Assembly (NCBI RefSeq): GCF_014647235.1
Contig: NZ_BMOU01000002.1
Span: 434,417 to 498,416 of the forward strand
Direction: 5' to 3'
DNA length: 64,000 nucleotides
From: Haloarcula pellucida
GTDB lineage: Archaea; Halobacteriota; Halobacteria; Halobacteriales; Haloarculaceae
The notes beneath the pieces are model-generated. The model was not told the origin of the DNA and did not search any database. It saw only the letters and a list, made by a program, of their open reading frames with translations. Shown here piece after piece: positions 52,258 to 60,848 of this stretch; positions within the stretch are counted from its first letter, which is position 1, and each line of letters starts with the position of its first letter. Both the position numbers and the translations under genes were made by a program.

Positions 52258-52689
52258 ATGTACGATAAGGTACTCGTCGCGACCGACGGCAGTTCGGGGA
52301 CGACCGAGACGCTCGCACACGCCGTCTCGATTGCCCGCGACAACGACGCGGTGTTGCACGGCCTCTACGTCGTCGACAGACGCCTCTTCCTCGCGGCCGA
52401 TAAGGACACGCAAGACGACGTCCGCGACTCGCTCCGCGAGGAGGGAGAGGTAGCGCTCGACGACATCGCGGTCGGCGGCGAGGAGGCAGCCCTCGAAACC
52501 GTGACGCGGATGGAGGAGGGCATCCCACACAAGGTTATCACGCAGTACGCTGCCGACGAGGACATCGACCTCGTCGTGATGGGGACCCACGGCCGGACCG
52601 GTCGTGACCGGGTGGCGAACCTCGGGAGCGTCACCGAACGCGTCGTCGAGAGTTCGCCGGTGCCCGTCCTCGTCGTCCACATCGAGTGA
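52258..52689 (+). CDS. Universal stress protein
   Basis: A 143-aa UspA-fold protein. It has the opening MYDKVLVATDGSSGTTETL and the ATP-binding G-x2-G-x9-G-S region (MGTHGRTGRDRVANLGSVTE), and C-terminal VPVLVVH. The start at 52258 follows a leaderless-type promoter and a longer upstream frame was rejected. It probably binds ATP or AMP. Confidence 0.93.
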   Translation: MYDKVLVATDGSSGTTETLAHAVSIARDNDAVLHGLYVVDRRLFLAADKDTQDDVRDSLREEGEVALDDIAVGGEEAALETVTRMEEGIPHKVITQYAADEDIDLVVMGTHGRTGRDRVANLGSVTERVVESSPVPVLVVHIE

Positions 52690-52761
52690 GGACAGTCTCA
52701 GTCCTGATAGTTTGGCACTACGCATTTACCACGTGCTGTCCAACTGAGGACAGAGACTACG

Positions 52762-54297
52762 ATGTCGGTACCCACCGGTAGCGAGACGCTAGACAGTATC
52801 CTCGACGGTGGCCTTCCGAAGGGCCGCACAGTGTTGGTCACCGGCGGTCCGGGCACGGGCAAATCGACGCTCGCCATGCAATTCCTGCAGGCGGGGCTCG
52901 ACCGCGGCGAGGAGTGCCTGTACATCAGCACCGAACAGACGTTCGAAGAGCTATCGGACGCGTTTGCGGACTTCGCGTTCGACCTCCACGACGACGACCT
53001 GACGGTCACGTCGATTCACGCGACGCCGGGTCAGACCGTCGAGGGCGGCGACGAACGCGAACTCACGCTGGAGACGCTGGAAGGCGGGAAGATGCTCGGT
53101 GGCGACTACTCGGCCCCCTTCGAGTCGAAGTACATCACGCGCTACCTCGAACAGTTCGGGCCCGTCGACCGGGTCGTCCTCGACTCCGTCTCGGGGCTCT
53201 CGGCCATCGGCGAGAACCAGGACGTGTTCCGGCGGACGTTGCTCGACTTCATCCGGTTGCTCAACGACGAGTTCGACGCGACGGCGCTATTCACCGCCGA
53301 GGAGTCCCAACCGGACCTCATGCAGGACGACGTCAAGACGGTGGCCGCGAGCGACGCCGTCCAGTTCAACACCCACGGCGTCCTCCGCCTCTGGCGGGAG
53401 AACGTCGGCGGCGACTACCACCGTTTTATCGAGGTGGTGAAGATGCGCGGCGTCGACCACGATACACGCGTCCACGAGGTGTCGTTCACCCACGAGGGGT
53501 TGCGCGTCGCACCGCGCCTCCGGACCCACCCCGGCGAGTTCGTCCCCGGCGACCACATGTCGACGGGTATCCCGGGGCTGGACCACCTCATGGGCGGCGG
53601 CATCGTCCAGGGCGGGACGCTCTTGCTGGAACACGACGGTCGGGCGAGTCCCCACTCCATCCTGACGAACCTGCTCGTAGAGGCCCGCGACGACGGGAGC
53701 GCTATCACCATCGTCCCCCCGGTGGAACTCCCGCCCAAGCGCCTGCGCAGCATCATCGACGAGCGCATCGGTGACATGGAGGAGTTGCTGGCGACCGACC
53801 AGTTGTTCCTCATCGACTTCGCCAACATCTGGGAGAACACCAAACGCAACGTGTTCAAACCGCAGGAACACGACACGGACAACCCCGCGTCGGTGTTCCG
53901 CACGGTCGACGACAGGCGGGGCGACCAGTCGATGTTCACAGTCCTCAACGTCGAGGCGCAACTGCCGGTGCTGGACGACGACGAACTCCGACAGATGCGC
54001 TTCTGGGAGGAGGAGAACCTCTATCGCGAGGGCGACACGACGATGTACCTGTTCAACCCCGCGACGCTGGACGACGAACTCGCCGCCTTCTACGAGAACG
54101 GGTCGTGGCAGACGCTGAAGACGTGGGTGACCGACAACGGCCTCCAGTACATCGAACTCCAGAAGTCGCCCAGCGGCTACATGGGGTCGACGCGACTCGT
54201 CGAGTACATCGAGGACAAACCGTACATGCGCGTCCAGCAACCGCCGGGTGCGGGGTCCACGGCGGCGACGCTCGACGGGGACGGGGGTGCCCAGTAG
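52762..54297 (+). CDS. KaiC-like RecA-superfamily ATPase, second domain degenerate
   Basis: A 511-aa tandem protein. Domain 1 has an intact Walker A (GGPGTGKST, 28-36), catalytic Glu in LYISTEQT and Walker B (RVVLDSVS). Domain 2 begins MSTGIPGLDHLMGGG but its P-loop position reads LLEHDGRASPHS, with no GKS/T, so it probably cannot hydrolyse ATP. It is followed 1 nt later by the next gene. Archaeal KaiC-like proteins of this type often regulate signalling; a circadian role is not shown. Confidence 0.88.
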   Translation: MSVPTGSETLDSILDGGLPKGRTVLVTGGPGTGKSTLAMQFLQAGLDRGEECLYISTEQTFEELSDAFADFAFDLHDDDLTVTSIHATPGQTVEGGDERELTLETLEGGKMLGGDYSAPFESKYITRYLEQFGPVDRVVLDSVSGLSAIGENQDVFRRTLLDFIRLLNDEFDATALFTAEESQPDLMQDDVKTVAASDAVQFNTHGVLRLWRENVGGDYHRFIEVVKMRGVDHDTRVHEVSFTHEGLRVAPRLRTHPGEFVPGDHMSTGIPGLDHLMGGGIVQGGTLLLEHDGRASPHSILTNLLVEARDDGSAITIVPPVELPPKRLRSIIDERIGDMEELLATDQLFLIDFANIWENTKRNVFKPQEHDTDNPASVFRTVDDRRGDQSMFTVLNVEAQLPVLDDDELRQMRFWEEENLYREGDTTMYLFNPATLDDELAAFYENGSWQTLKTWVTDNGLQYIELQKSPSGYMGSTRLVEYIEDKPYMRVQQPPGAGSTAATLDGDGGAQ

Positions 54298-54855
54298 ATG
54301 GATCAGACGGGTGCTCGTCCGGGGACGAACGTCCTCGTGTCTGCACCGTCTCTGAGTTCGAGCAAGCAGGAGACGTGTCTGGACCTGCTGGCACCGGCCC
54401 CGCCCGAGACCCTCGACGTGTTGCAGGTCACGTACTCCGCCGCGCCGCCCGAACTGATCGCCGACTGGCGCGAGCATCACGGCGACCTGCCGGCGCGGAT
54501 GGGCATCGTCGTCGTCGGCGACCACGGGGGGCTCCGAGGGGACGACCACGACGTGCCCGACAACGTCTTCGTCACGACGGCGAACCCGAACGACCCGACC
54601 GGTCTGGGGATGCGGCTGAACAACTACCTCACCGACCACGACGACAGCATGCAACTGGTCGCCTGTTTCGACTCGCTGACCGAACTGCTCCAGTTCGTCG
54701 ACTTGCAGTCGGCGTTCAAGTTCCTCCACATGCTCGCCGGACAGCTGCGCGAGGTGGACGCCGTCGGGCACTTCCACGTAGACCCCGCCGCACACGACGA
54801 CCAGACGATCAGCCGCCTGAAACCGCTGTTCGACGATGCCGTCGACCACACCTGA
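54298..54855 (+). CDS. KaiC-partner protein (DUF7504-like)
   Basis: A 185-aa soluble protein with a RecA-like fold lacking a P loop: ETCLDLLAPAPPETLDVLQVTYSA, then MGIVVVGD, NVFVTTANPNDPTGLG and LVACFDSLTELLQFVD. This pattern is seen in haloarchaeal proteins next to kaiC-like genes. It starts directly at the upstream stop, so the two are co-expressed. A protein partner or adaptor is plausible. Confidence 0.65.
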   Translation: MDQTGARPGTNVLVSAPSLSSSKQETCLDLLAPAPPETLDVLQVTYSAAPPELIADWREHHGDLPARMGIVVVGDHGGLRGDDHDVPDNVFVTTANPNDPTGLGMRLNNYLTDHDDSMQLVACFDSLTELLQFVDLQSAFKFLHMLAGQLREVDAVGHFHVDPAAHDDQTISRLKPLFDDAVDHT

Positions 54856-54902
54856 CCCGCCTGACCGGTATCTTTTCGGATGGGCAACACGCTGTATCGC
54901 AT

Positions 54903-55415
54903 ATGGACAGTCGCGAATACGAGTTCGAGGGGGCGGCGCCGGACATCCACGGCTACGCACACGTCAGTCGAGAAGCGACCGTGGTCGGAGACGTGACGAT
55001 CGGCCCGAACGCCAACGTCTGGCCGGGCTGTGTCCTCCGTGGCGACGTCGCCCCGGTCGAAGTGGGACGCGAGACGGCCATCGGCGACGGCGCTATCCTC
55101 CACGCCTCGACGGTCGGTGAGAAGGTGATGGTCGGTCACGGGGCCGTCCTCAACGACGCGGAAGTCAGGGACGGCGCGCTGATCGGGTTCAACTCCACCG
55201 TCAGCGACGCCGTCATCGGCAAGGGCTCTATCGTCGCGATGGGCACCGTCGTCCCGCCGGGCTACGAGGTGCCGGCCGAGTCGTTCGTCCGCGGGAGTCC
55301 GGCGCAGGTGACGCCGCTCTCGGAGACGACTATCGACCCCGACGAAGTGTTCGAGGCGTTCTCCTCTGGGGATTACGCGAACCTCGCCGCGCGCCACGAG
55401 GACCTGTTCGAGTAG
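54903..55415 (+). CDS. Gamma-carbonic-anhydrase-like left-handed beta-helix protein
   Basis: A 170-aa protein with hexapeptide repeats (VVGDVTIGPNANVWPGCVLRGDV, VGEKVMVGHGAVLND, DAVIGKGSIVAMGTVV) and a C-terminal helix. Zinc-ligand-like His residues occur in AILHAST and VGHGAVL. The gamma class is a trimeric zinc or iron enzyme, but many homologues are inactive. Catalysis is likely but unproven. Confidence 0.85.
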   Translation: MDSREYEFEGAAPDIHGYAHVSREATVVGDVTIGPNANVWPGCVLRGDVAPVEVGRETAIGDGAILHASTVGEKVMVGHGAVLNDAEVRDGALIGFNSTVSDAVIGKGSIVAMGTVVPPGYEVPAESFVRGSPAQVTPLSETTIDPDEVFEAFSSGDYANLAARHEDLFE

Positions 55416-55447
55416 TAGCGAGGGGCGCGAACGAAGTGAGCGGCCCT

Positions 55448-55482
55448 CGAAGCGGAACGGCGACCGGAGGGAGCCGTGGAGC
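55448..55482 (+). repeat. 35-bp direct repeat, copy 1
   Basis: Nearly identical to 55524-55558 (33 of 35 positions match), beginning CGAAGCGGAACGGCGACC and ending GCCGTGGAGC. Both lie in the 210-nt spacer before the GCS2-like gene. Confidence 0.7.
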
Positions 55483-55523
55483 AGTAACGAGGGACAGACG
55501 AACGGCAGTGAAAGCGTCGCCCC

Positions 55524-55558
55524 CGAAGCGGAACGCCGACCGGAGGGTGCCGTGGAGC
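55524..55558 (+). repeat. 35-bp direct repeat, copy 2
   Basis: Second copy, offset 76 nt from copy 1. The copies differ at G/C and A/T positions only. The flanks are also similar in style (GCGAACG, AGTGAGCG), suggesting local duplication. Confidence 0.7.
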
Positions 55559-55626
55559 GCGAACGCGGCCGAGACCTTCGCCGACGACGGGGTAGTTATA
55601 AGGGAAGAACCGCCACAGTTCACGGT

Positions 55627-57519
55627 ATGGACGACATCGTCGACCTGGTGCGCCGCTCGCTGGCTGACGAGACGTACGAGGAGTTCGCCGACCGGGTCGA
55701 CGACCAGGCGGCACAGCTACGGACCGCCATCGAGGCAGGGGAGTTCGACAACGAGTCGTTCTCCGTCGGCCTCGAAATCGAGTTGTACGCTATCAACAGT
55801 GTCCCGGAGCCACCCGAACCCGACGAGGACGAGGAGACACTGGACGAGAGCGACCTAGACGCCGACCTCTCGGGCGGCGGCGGAAACGCGTGGGACGGGT
55901 CGCTCGACGCCCCGGCGGAACCCGCCGACGGGGGCGGGGCCTCGCTCGACCCGACGGACGACGATCCGCTGGCACCCGACGATTCGTCGGACACAGACGA
56001 CGATACCGACGACGGCGACGACCGGTTCGGCCCCGGCGAGGGGCCGTCGCTCGATATCGATCCCGACAGCCCGCTCGCCGACGACGGCCCGGAGACGCCC
56101 GAAGACGAGGGGGAACCGGCGGTCGAGGCGGTGGCCGACGAGGACGGCCCCTACATGGACCCCGACGAGTGGGAGGGGCGACTCACGCGCCTGCCCGACG
56201 TCGTCTTCGAGGGCGAGGCGAACAAGGAACTCGGCCTGCACAACGCCGAGGTCAACACCGAACCGAACAGTTTCGATCAGACGGGCATGGAGGTCCAGAC
56301 CACCGCCGTCGAGATGCAGACCAAGCAGGCCCGCGCGCAGGCGAGCAACCAGCACTGCGAACTCGTACTGGACGCGATGTGGACGATTCCCCCCGAGGAG
56401 GGCAGCGAGTCCTACCTCTCGGCTCACGAGGACCGCGACGGCGTGGTACTCGCCGAGAACATGCGACAGGCCCCGCGATACGTCGCGCTGGACAACGAGG
56501 CGCTCCGGCACGCTGGCGGCGAGATTCCGTTCGACGTGCCCGGCTACGACGGCGCGTTCCCGACGATCCTCTTCGAGTCGCTGGCCACCTCCATCCAGCC
56601 ACACCTCCAGATTCCCGACAGCGACGCGTTCCCGGCCTACTACAACGCCGCCATCCGGACGCTCGGGCCGTTGCTCGCCATCTCGGTGAACTCGCCGTTC
56701 CTCCCGGCGGACATGTACGACGGCGTCGACGGCGAGTGGCTCTGTGAGCAAACCCACCACGAACTCCGCATCGCCGCCTTCGAGCAGTCGGTCAACACCA
56801 GCGAGAACCCGAAGGTCCGGGTGCCCGAGGACATCGACACAGTGACCGACGTGGTCGACCGGGTGGTCGCAGACGACTTGTTCGCCCCGTTCCTGCGGGA
56901 GTGGCTGGAAGACGACGACCGGAACGGCTTCGAGGACGAGTTCTGGGAGTTCGACCACAAGCGAGGGACCTACTGGCGGTGGCTCCGCTGTGTTATCGGC
57001 GGCACGGCCGTCGACGGGGCCGCCAGCGAGCGCTCGCTCCGCATCGAGTACCGGCCGTTGCCGACGCAACCCCACGTCACGGACATGATCGGCTTACAGG
57101 CGCTGACGGTCGGTCTCATCCGCGGCCTCGTCGCCGCCGACCACCCGCTGGCCGAACTGCCGTGGCAGGAGGCCCGTCGGAGTTTCTATGCCGCCGCCGA
57201 GGACGGACTGGACGCCGACCTCGCGTGGGTCACCAGCCACGGCGAGCGCACCACCGACCGCGACGTCATCTTCGACGAGGTGTTCCACTACGCACGCCTC
57301 GGCCTCGCCGAACAGGACGTCCCGGCGGCCCGCATCGACGAGTACCTCGACCCAGTCGAACGCCGCTACGAGGCCGGCGAGACGCCGAGTTCGTGGAAGA
57401 TAGACCGCGTTCGGTCGTACCTGAACGACGGGTACGACCTCACCGCCGCTATCGCGGCGATGCAACGGGACTACTTCGAGTGCAGTCGCGAGCACCACGA
57501 GTTCGCCGAGTGGGTGTAA
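55627..57519 (+). CDS. GCS2-like carboxylate-amine ligase with acidic insertion
   Basis: A 630-aa protein. The first 45 residues and the part from about 200 on look like the glutamate-cysteine ligase 2 fold (SVGLEIELYAIN, LGLHNAEVNTEPNSF, RSLRIEYRPLPTQPHVTDM). Between about 60 and 170 lies a low-complexity acidic stretch (DEDEETLDES, DSSDTDDDTDDGDD). Active-site-like residues remain (E-x-E near residue 45, R-x-E-Y-R-P late). It may ligate glutamate to an amine such as Cys, but substrate is not proven. Confidence 0.7.
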   Translation: MDDIVDLVRRSLADETYEEFADRVDDQAAQLRTAIEAGEFDNESFSVGLEIELYAINSVPEPPEPDEDEETLDESDLDADLSGGGGNAWDGSLDAPAEPADGGGASLDPTDDDPLAPDDSSDTDDDTDDGDDRFGPGEGPSLDIDPDSPLADDGPETPEDEGEPAVEAVADEDGPYMDPDEWEGRLTRLPDVVFEGEANKELGLHNAEVNTEPNSFDQTGMEVQTTAVEMQTKQARAQASNQHCELVLDAMWTIPPEEGSESYLSAHEDRDGVVLAENMRQAPRYVALDNEALRHAGGEIPFDVPGYDGAFPTILFESLATSIQPHLQIPDSDAFPAYYNAAIRTLGPLLAISVNSPFLPADMYDGVDGEWLCEQTHHELRIAAFEQSVNTSENPKVRVPEDIDTVTDVVDRVVADDLFAPFLREWLEDDDRNGFEDEFWEFDHKRGTYWRWLRCVIGGTAVDGAASERSLRIEYRPLPTQPHVTDMIGLQALTVGLIRGLVAADHPLAELPWQEARRSFYAAAEDGLDADLAWVTSHGERTTDRDVIFDEVFHYARLGLAEQDVPAARIDEYLDPVERRYEAGETPSSWKIDRVRSYLNDGYDLTAAIAAMQRDYFECSREHHEFAEWV

Positions 57520-57602
57520 CCGCCTCAGGGCGTCGCCCGGACTGTGGGCAGTGGTTCCCGGGTTACTACCATTTATTCGGCTCAAGCGATAACGAACAGC
57601 CG

Positions 57603-58076
57603 ATGGTATCCACAGGCGATTCCGCGCCGAACATCTCGGCGACAGTCGCGAACGGAGAGGTAGAGACGTTCGAACTCGACGAGCAGGTCGGCGACGGTCC
57701 CGTCGTGCTCGCGTTCTTCCCCGGGGCGTTCACGCCGCCGTGTTCGAACGAGATGGTCGCACTGCAGGAACACCTCGAAGACTTCGAGGGTGCCGGTGCG
57801 ACGGTCCTCGGTCTGAGCGCGGACTCGGCGTTCTCGCTCAACGCCTTCCGCGACGAACACGACCTGTCGTTCGACCTCGTCAGCGACATGAGTCGCGAGG
57901 CGATTCAGGACTACGACCTCGAGATCGACATCGGTGACCTCGGCCTGCACGGCGTCGCCAACCGCGCCGTGTTCGTCGTCGACGACGACGGCGACGTCTC
58001 TTACAGTTGGGTCGCCGACGACCCGACCAACGAACCCGACTACGAGGAACTGCTCGACGCCGCCGAGAGCGCCTGA
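57603..58076 (+). CDS. Peroxiredoxin (AhpC/TSA, BCP-like)
   Basis: A 157-aa thioredoxin-fold peroxidase. The peroxidatic Cys is C47 in PGAFTPPCSNEM, with the usual Thr at TPPC and a later Arg (ANRAVFVVDD region). A second Cys for a resolving function is absent, so it may be of the one-Cys kind. It reduces peroxides. Its promoter holds no obvious special site. Confidence 0.9.
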   Translation: MVSTGDSAPNISATVANGEVETFELDEQVGDGPVVLAFFPGAFTPPCSNEMVALQEHLEDFEGAGATVLGLSADSAFSLNAFRDEHDLSFDLVSDMSREAIQDYDLEIDIGDLGLHGVANRAVFVVDDDGDVSYSWVADDPTNEPDYEELLDAAESA

Positions 58077-58103
58077 ATCGGCCACGAAGCAGATACCGTT
58101 CCG

Positions 58104-58265
58104 TCACGCCGCGTCCAGCCACGCTTCGAACTCGTAGAAGCAGTCCGAGCAGAACGCTCCTTCCAGCGTGGCGACGTCCTCGGAGACGTGTTCGACCATG
58201 TAGCGCTGGTGGCGCGCTTGTGATGGATCCAGTTCGGTCCCGCAGTTGTCACAGTACTCGGGCAT
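58104..58265 (-). CDS. Small zinc-ribbon protein
   Basis: A 53-aa protein with C5-x2-C8 and C39-x2-C42 pairs (YCDNCG, FCSDC), a typical haloarchaeal one-ribbon protein. Start at 58265. It lies in a convergent position with the peroxiredoxin gene. Role unknown. Confidence 0.72.
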   Translation of the reverse strand: MPEYCDNCGTELDPSQARHQRYMVEHVSEDVATLEGAFCSDCFYEFEAWLDAA

Positions 58266-58323
58266 GTGGACGGCTTGACGCTCCCGCGGGGTAACACTCC
58301 GGCTTTCGTATGCAGGGTCGGTG

Positions 58324-59373
58324 TCAGTCCCCGCCGTCGAATCCGGGGTTCGGCCGGACGCCGGTCCCCGATTCGACGGCCTGCAGTTCGAAGACGTCGT
58401 CGTCGATAGGGACGCCGTCGTAGGGGTCGTCGTCGAGGAGGAGTGCGCCGTCGAGGTCGGCGTAATCGACCAGCGGTGCGAGGTGCGCCGCGGCGGCGAT
58501 AGCGGCGTTCGACTCCACCATGCACCCGAGCATCGTCGCGAGGCGATGGGCGTCGGCGGCGTGGACGAGGCGCATCGCGGCCCGCAGGCCACCGCACTTG
58601 ACGAGTTTCACGTTGACGACGTCGCAGGCGTCGGCGACCCGCGGGACGTCCGTCGGGACCACGCAGGACTCGTCGGCACACACCGGCATCGCCGTCGACC
58701 GCGTGACCCGCCGGAGGCCTTCGATGTCGTCGGCGGCGACCGGTTGTTCGAGCATCGTCACGTCCGCGTCTTCGAGCCACCCGGCTGCCGTGACCGCTTG
58801 CTCGGGGTCCCACGCCGCGTTCGCGTCGACCCGGATGTCGGCGTCGGGGACCGCCTCTCGGACCGCCTCGAACCGGTCCCGGTCGGCGTCGGTGCCGAGT
58901 TTCACCTTCAGCGTCGAGAACCCGGCTTCGACGGCGGCGACGGCCTTCTCGGCCATCCGCTCGGGCGGGTCGATACCGACGGTGTAGGAGGTCGGTGGTA
59001 CCCGCTCGGGGTCGAGTCCCCACTGGCGGTACAGGGGGACGTCGAGGGTACGGGCCGCGAGGTCGGCCAGCGCGATGGAGACGGCCGTGCGGGCTGCCGG
59101 CTGGTGGGGGGCCTGCTCGTGCAAGCGGCGCTCGATGCGCTGGCCCGCGTGCGGGTCGCCCACGGTTTCGACCGTCGTCAGCAGGTCCGGGAGCGTCTCG
59201 GCGACGCTACTGGGCGTCTCGCCGTAGTACTCCGTCGGCGTCGCCGCGCCGACGCCGGTGGTGCCATCGTGGGTGAGTTCGACGACGACGGTGCTGGTCG
59301 TCTCGCTGGTCCGCCGGGCGATACCGAACGGCGTCGAGAGCGGGAGGTCGTACCGTTCGACGTGCCACTTCAT
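58324..59373 (-). CDS. Dipeptide epimerase (enolase superfamily)
   Basis: A 349-aa MR/MLE-type enzyme. A capping domain precedes the barrel with K-x-K (FSTLKVKLG), metal ligands D (RVDANAAW), E (MLEQPV) and D (CADES), and the catalytic Lys in NVKLVKCGG. This set fits L-Ala-D/L-Glu and related dipeptide epimerases. Its start overlaps the DUF1611 gene by 4 nt, which supports shared function. Exact substrate unknown. Confidence 0.88.
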   Translation of the reverse strand: MKWHVERYDLPLSTPFGIARRTSETTSTVVVELTHDGTTGVGAATPTEYYGETPSSVAETLPDLLTTVETVGDPHAGQRIERRLHEQAPHQPAARTAVSIALADLAARTLDVPLYRQWGLDPERVPPTSYTVGIDPPERMAEKAVAAVEAGFSTLKVKLGTDADRDRFEAVREAVPDADIRVDANAAWDPEQAVTAAGWLEDADVTMLEQPVAADDIEGLRRVTRSTAMPVCADESCVVPTDVPRVADACDVVNVKLVKCGGLRAAMRLVHAADAHRLATMLGCMVESNAAIAAAAHLAPLVDYADLDGALLLDDDPYDGVPIDDDVFELQAVESGTGVRPNPGFDGGD

Positions 59374-60380
59374 AGGATTGCGTCGAGCACCTCGTCGGGG
59401 ACGCCGTCACGAACCGGGTCCGTCGCCGGGACGCCCAACGCCTCGCGATACGTGGCAACCGCGTCCACCGCGTCCGCCGCGTCGAGGGCGCTGGTGTTCA
59501 GCATCCCGGCGTCGACGGTCGCATCCGAGATCGGGGCCGCGAGTCGCTCGTAGATTTCGACGTACTCGTCCAGCGGCGGGATGGTGAACGACTCGTAGCC
59601 GTGAATCGCTTCCTGTCCGGCGTTGTGACACAGCACCAGCGCGTCCGGGGCCGAGCCGTGGAGGATGCTCGTCGTGACCCCGGAGTACGCCGGGTGGGCG
59701 AGCGCGCCCTGTCCTTCGACGATGAGCACGTCTTTGTCTTCGGGCGTCTCGACGAGACGTTCGACGGCGCCGGCGGCGTAGTCGGCGATGACTCGGTCGA
59801 CGACGATACCCCACCCGGTGATGGCGACGCCGGTCTGGCCCGTCGGCACCACGGCGGCGTCCAGCCCCCGTTCGCGGGCCGCGTCGCGTATCTCGAAGGA
59901 GGCGGTCATCTTCCCCGTCGAGCAGTCGGTGCCGACGGTGGTGACGACGGTGGCGTCGACCTCGCCGGCGGTGCCCTCGGCGACGGTGAGGTCGTCGGGT
60001 GGTTTCCGGAGGTCGTGGAGTTCGCCGCCGTGTTCCTCGGCGAGGCGGACGAACTCGTCGTCGTCTTCGAGGAAGTCGTGCAGTCCCGCGAGGACGTCAC
60101 AGCCGCGTTCCAGCGCCGTCCGCACGTCGTCTCGCCAGGACTCGTCGAACGCACCGCCGATGGGAGCGATACCGATGAGTAGTGCATCGACCTCCGGCAC
60201 GTCGTCCATCGACGCGACGATGGGGGCGTCCTGCACCCCGGGAAGAACGTCGGTGACGTGCTTGCCGGCGTGTTCTCTGTCGACCAGCGCGCGGACTTCG
60301 TGGTCACCGTAGCGGAGCAACCCGACGGCCGTCTTGGCGCGGTCGGGGAACGATTCGTGGGCGAGGACGGCGACCTGCAT
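59370..60380 (-). CDS. DUF1611 P-loop protein, partner of the epimerase
   Basis: A 336-aa protein. N-terminal Rossmann-like part (MQVAVLAHESFPDR, DALLIGIAPIGGAF), then a P-loop segment TVGTDCSTGKMTAS and a C-terminal domain with VLIVEGQGALAHPAYS. DUF1611 genes often lie next to dipeptide epimerase genes in prokaryotes, as here. An ATP- or GTP-dependent ligase/transferase role on a dipeptide-like metabolite is possible but unproven. Confidence 0.85.
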   Translation of the reverse strand: MQVAVLAHESFPDRAKTAVGLLRYGDHEVRALVDREHAGKHVTDVLPGVQDAPIVASMDDVPEVDALLIGIAPIGGAFDESWRDDVRTALERGCDVLAGLHDFLEDDDEFVRLAEEHGGELHDLRKPPDDLTVAEGTAGEVDATVVTTVGTDCSTGKMTASFEIRDAARERGLDAAVVPTGQTGVAITGWGIVVDRVIADYAAGAVERLVETPEDKDVLIVEGQGALAHPAYSGVTTSILHGSAPDALVLCHNAGQEAIHGYESFTIPPLDEYVEIYERLAAPISDATVDAGMLNTSALDAADAVDAVATYREALGVPATDPVRDGVPDEVLDAIL

Positions 60381-60614
60381 ACGAGAACTGTCGCGGTCCC
60401 CGGGCCTAAAGGTATGGTCGGACGGTCGCGTCTACGGACTGCCGGTGGCCGACAGTCCGTCGCAGTTGTGTGGTCTGAGCGTCGTCGACGCGGCGACGCG
60501 ACCGGGGGCACGCAGTATCAGCCGTGCTAACGCGTAAACTATGACTAATTATCGTCGTGGAGAAAGAATATCTTCGCGGCCAACCAACCCCGCACAGAGA
60601 CGTCCGGCCACCGC

Positions 60615-60797
60615 ATGTATTCGATACTCCCCCCGTCGAGTGAACCGCTCGCAGACATCGCCGTCACGCTTGGATTGCTCGGGCTGACGTTCGGGATGTT
60701 GCTCGGCGTCCCGCTTTTCGCCACCGTTCGGACGCGAGTGCCCGGCTACGACGAGACGGCACCGCGTGACACGAGCGAGTCGCGACGGCGCCGATAA
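60615..60797 (+). CDS. Small single-helix membrane protein
   Basis: A 60-aa protein with one strong transmembrane helix (ADIAVTLGLLGLTFGMLLGVPLF) and a basic, Ser/Arg-rich cytoplasmic tail. Short and unrecognised; third positions are compatible with coding. Confidence 0.5.
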   Translation: MYSILPPSSEPLADIAVTLGLLGLTFGMLLGVPLFATVRTRVPGYDETAPRDTSESRRRR

Positions 60798-60848
60798 CGC
60801 TCTCGATAACCGTTCAGCGACACGTTTCGCCGTGGACAGGCGCCCGTG

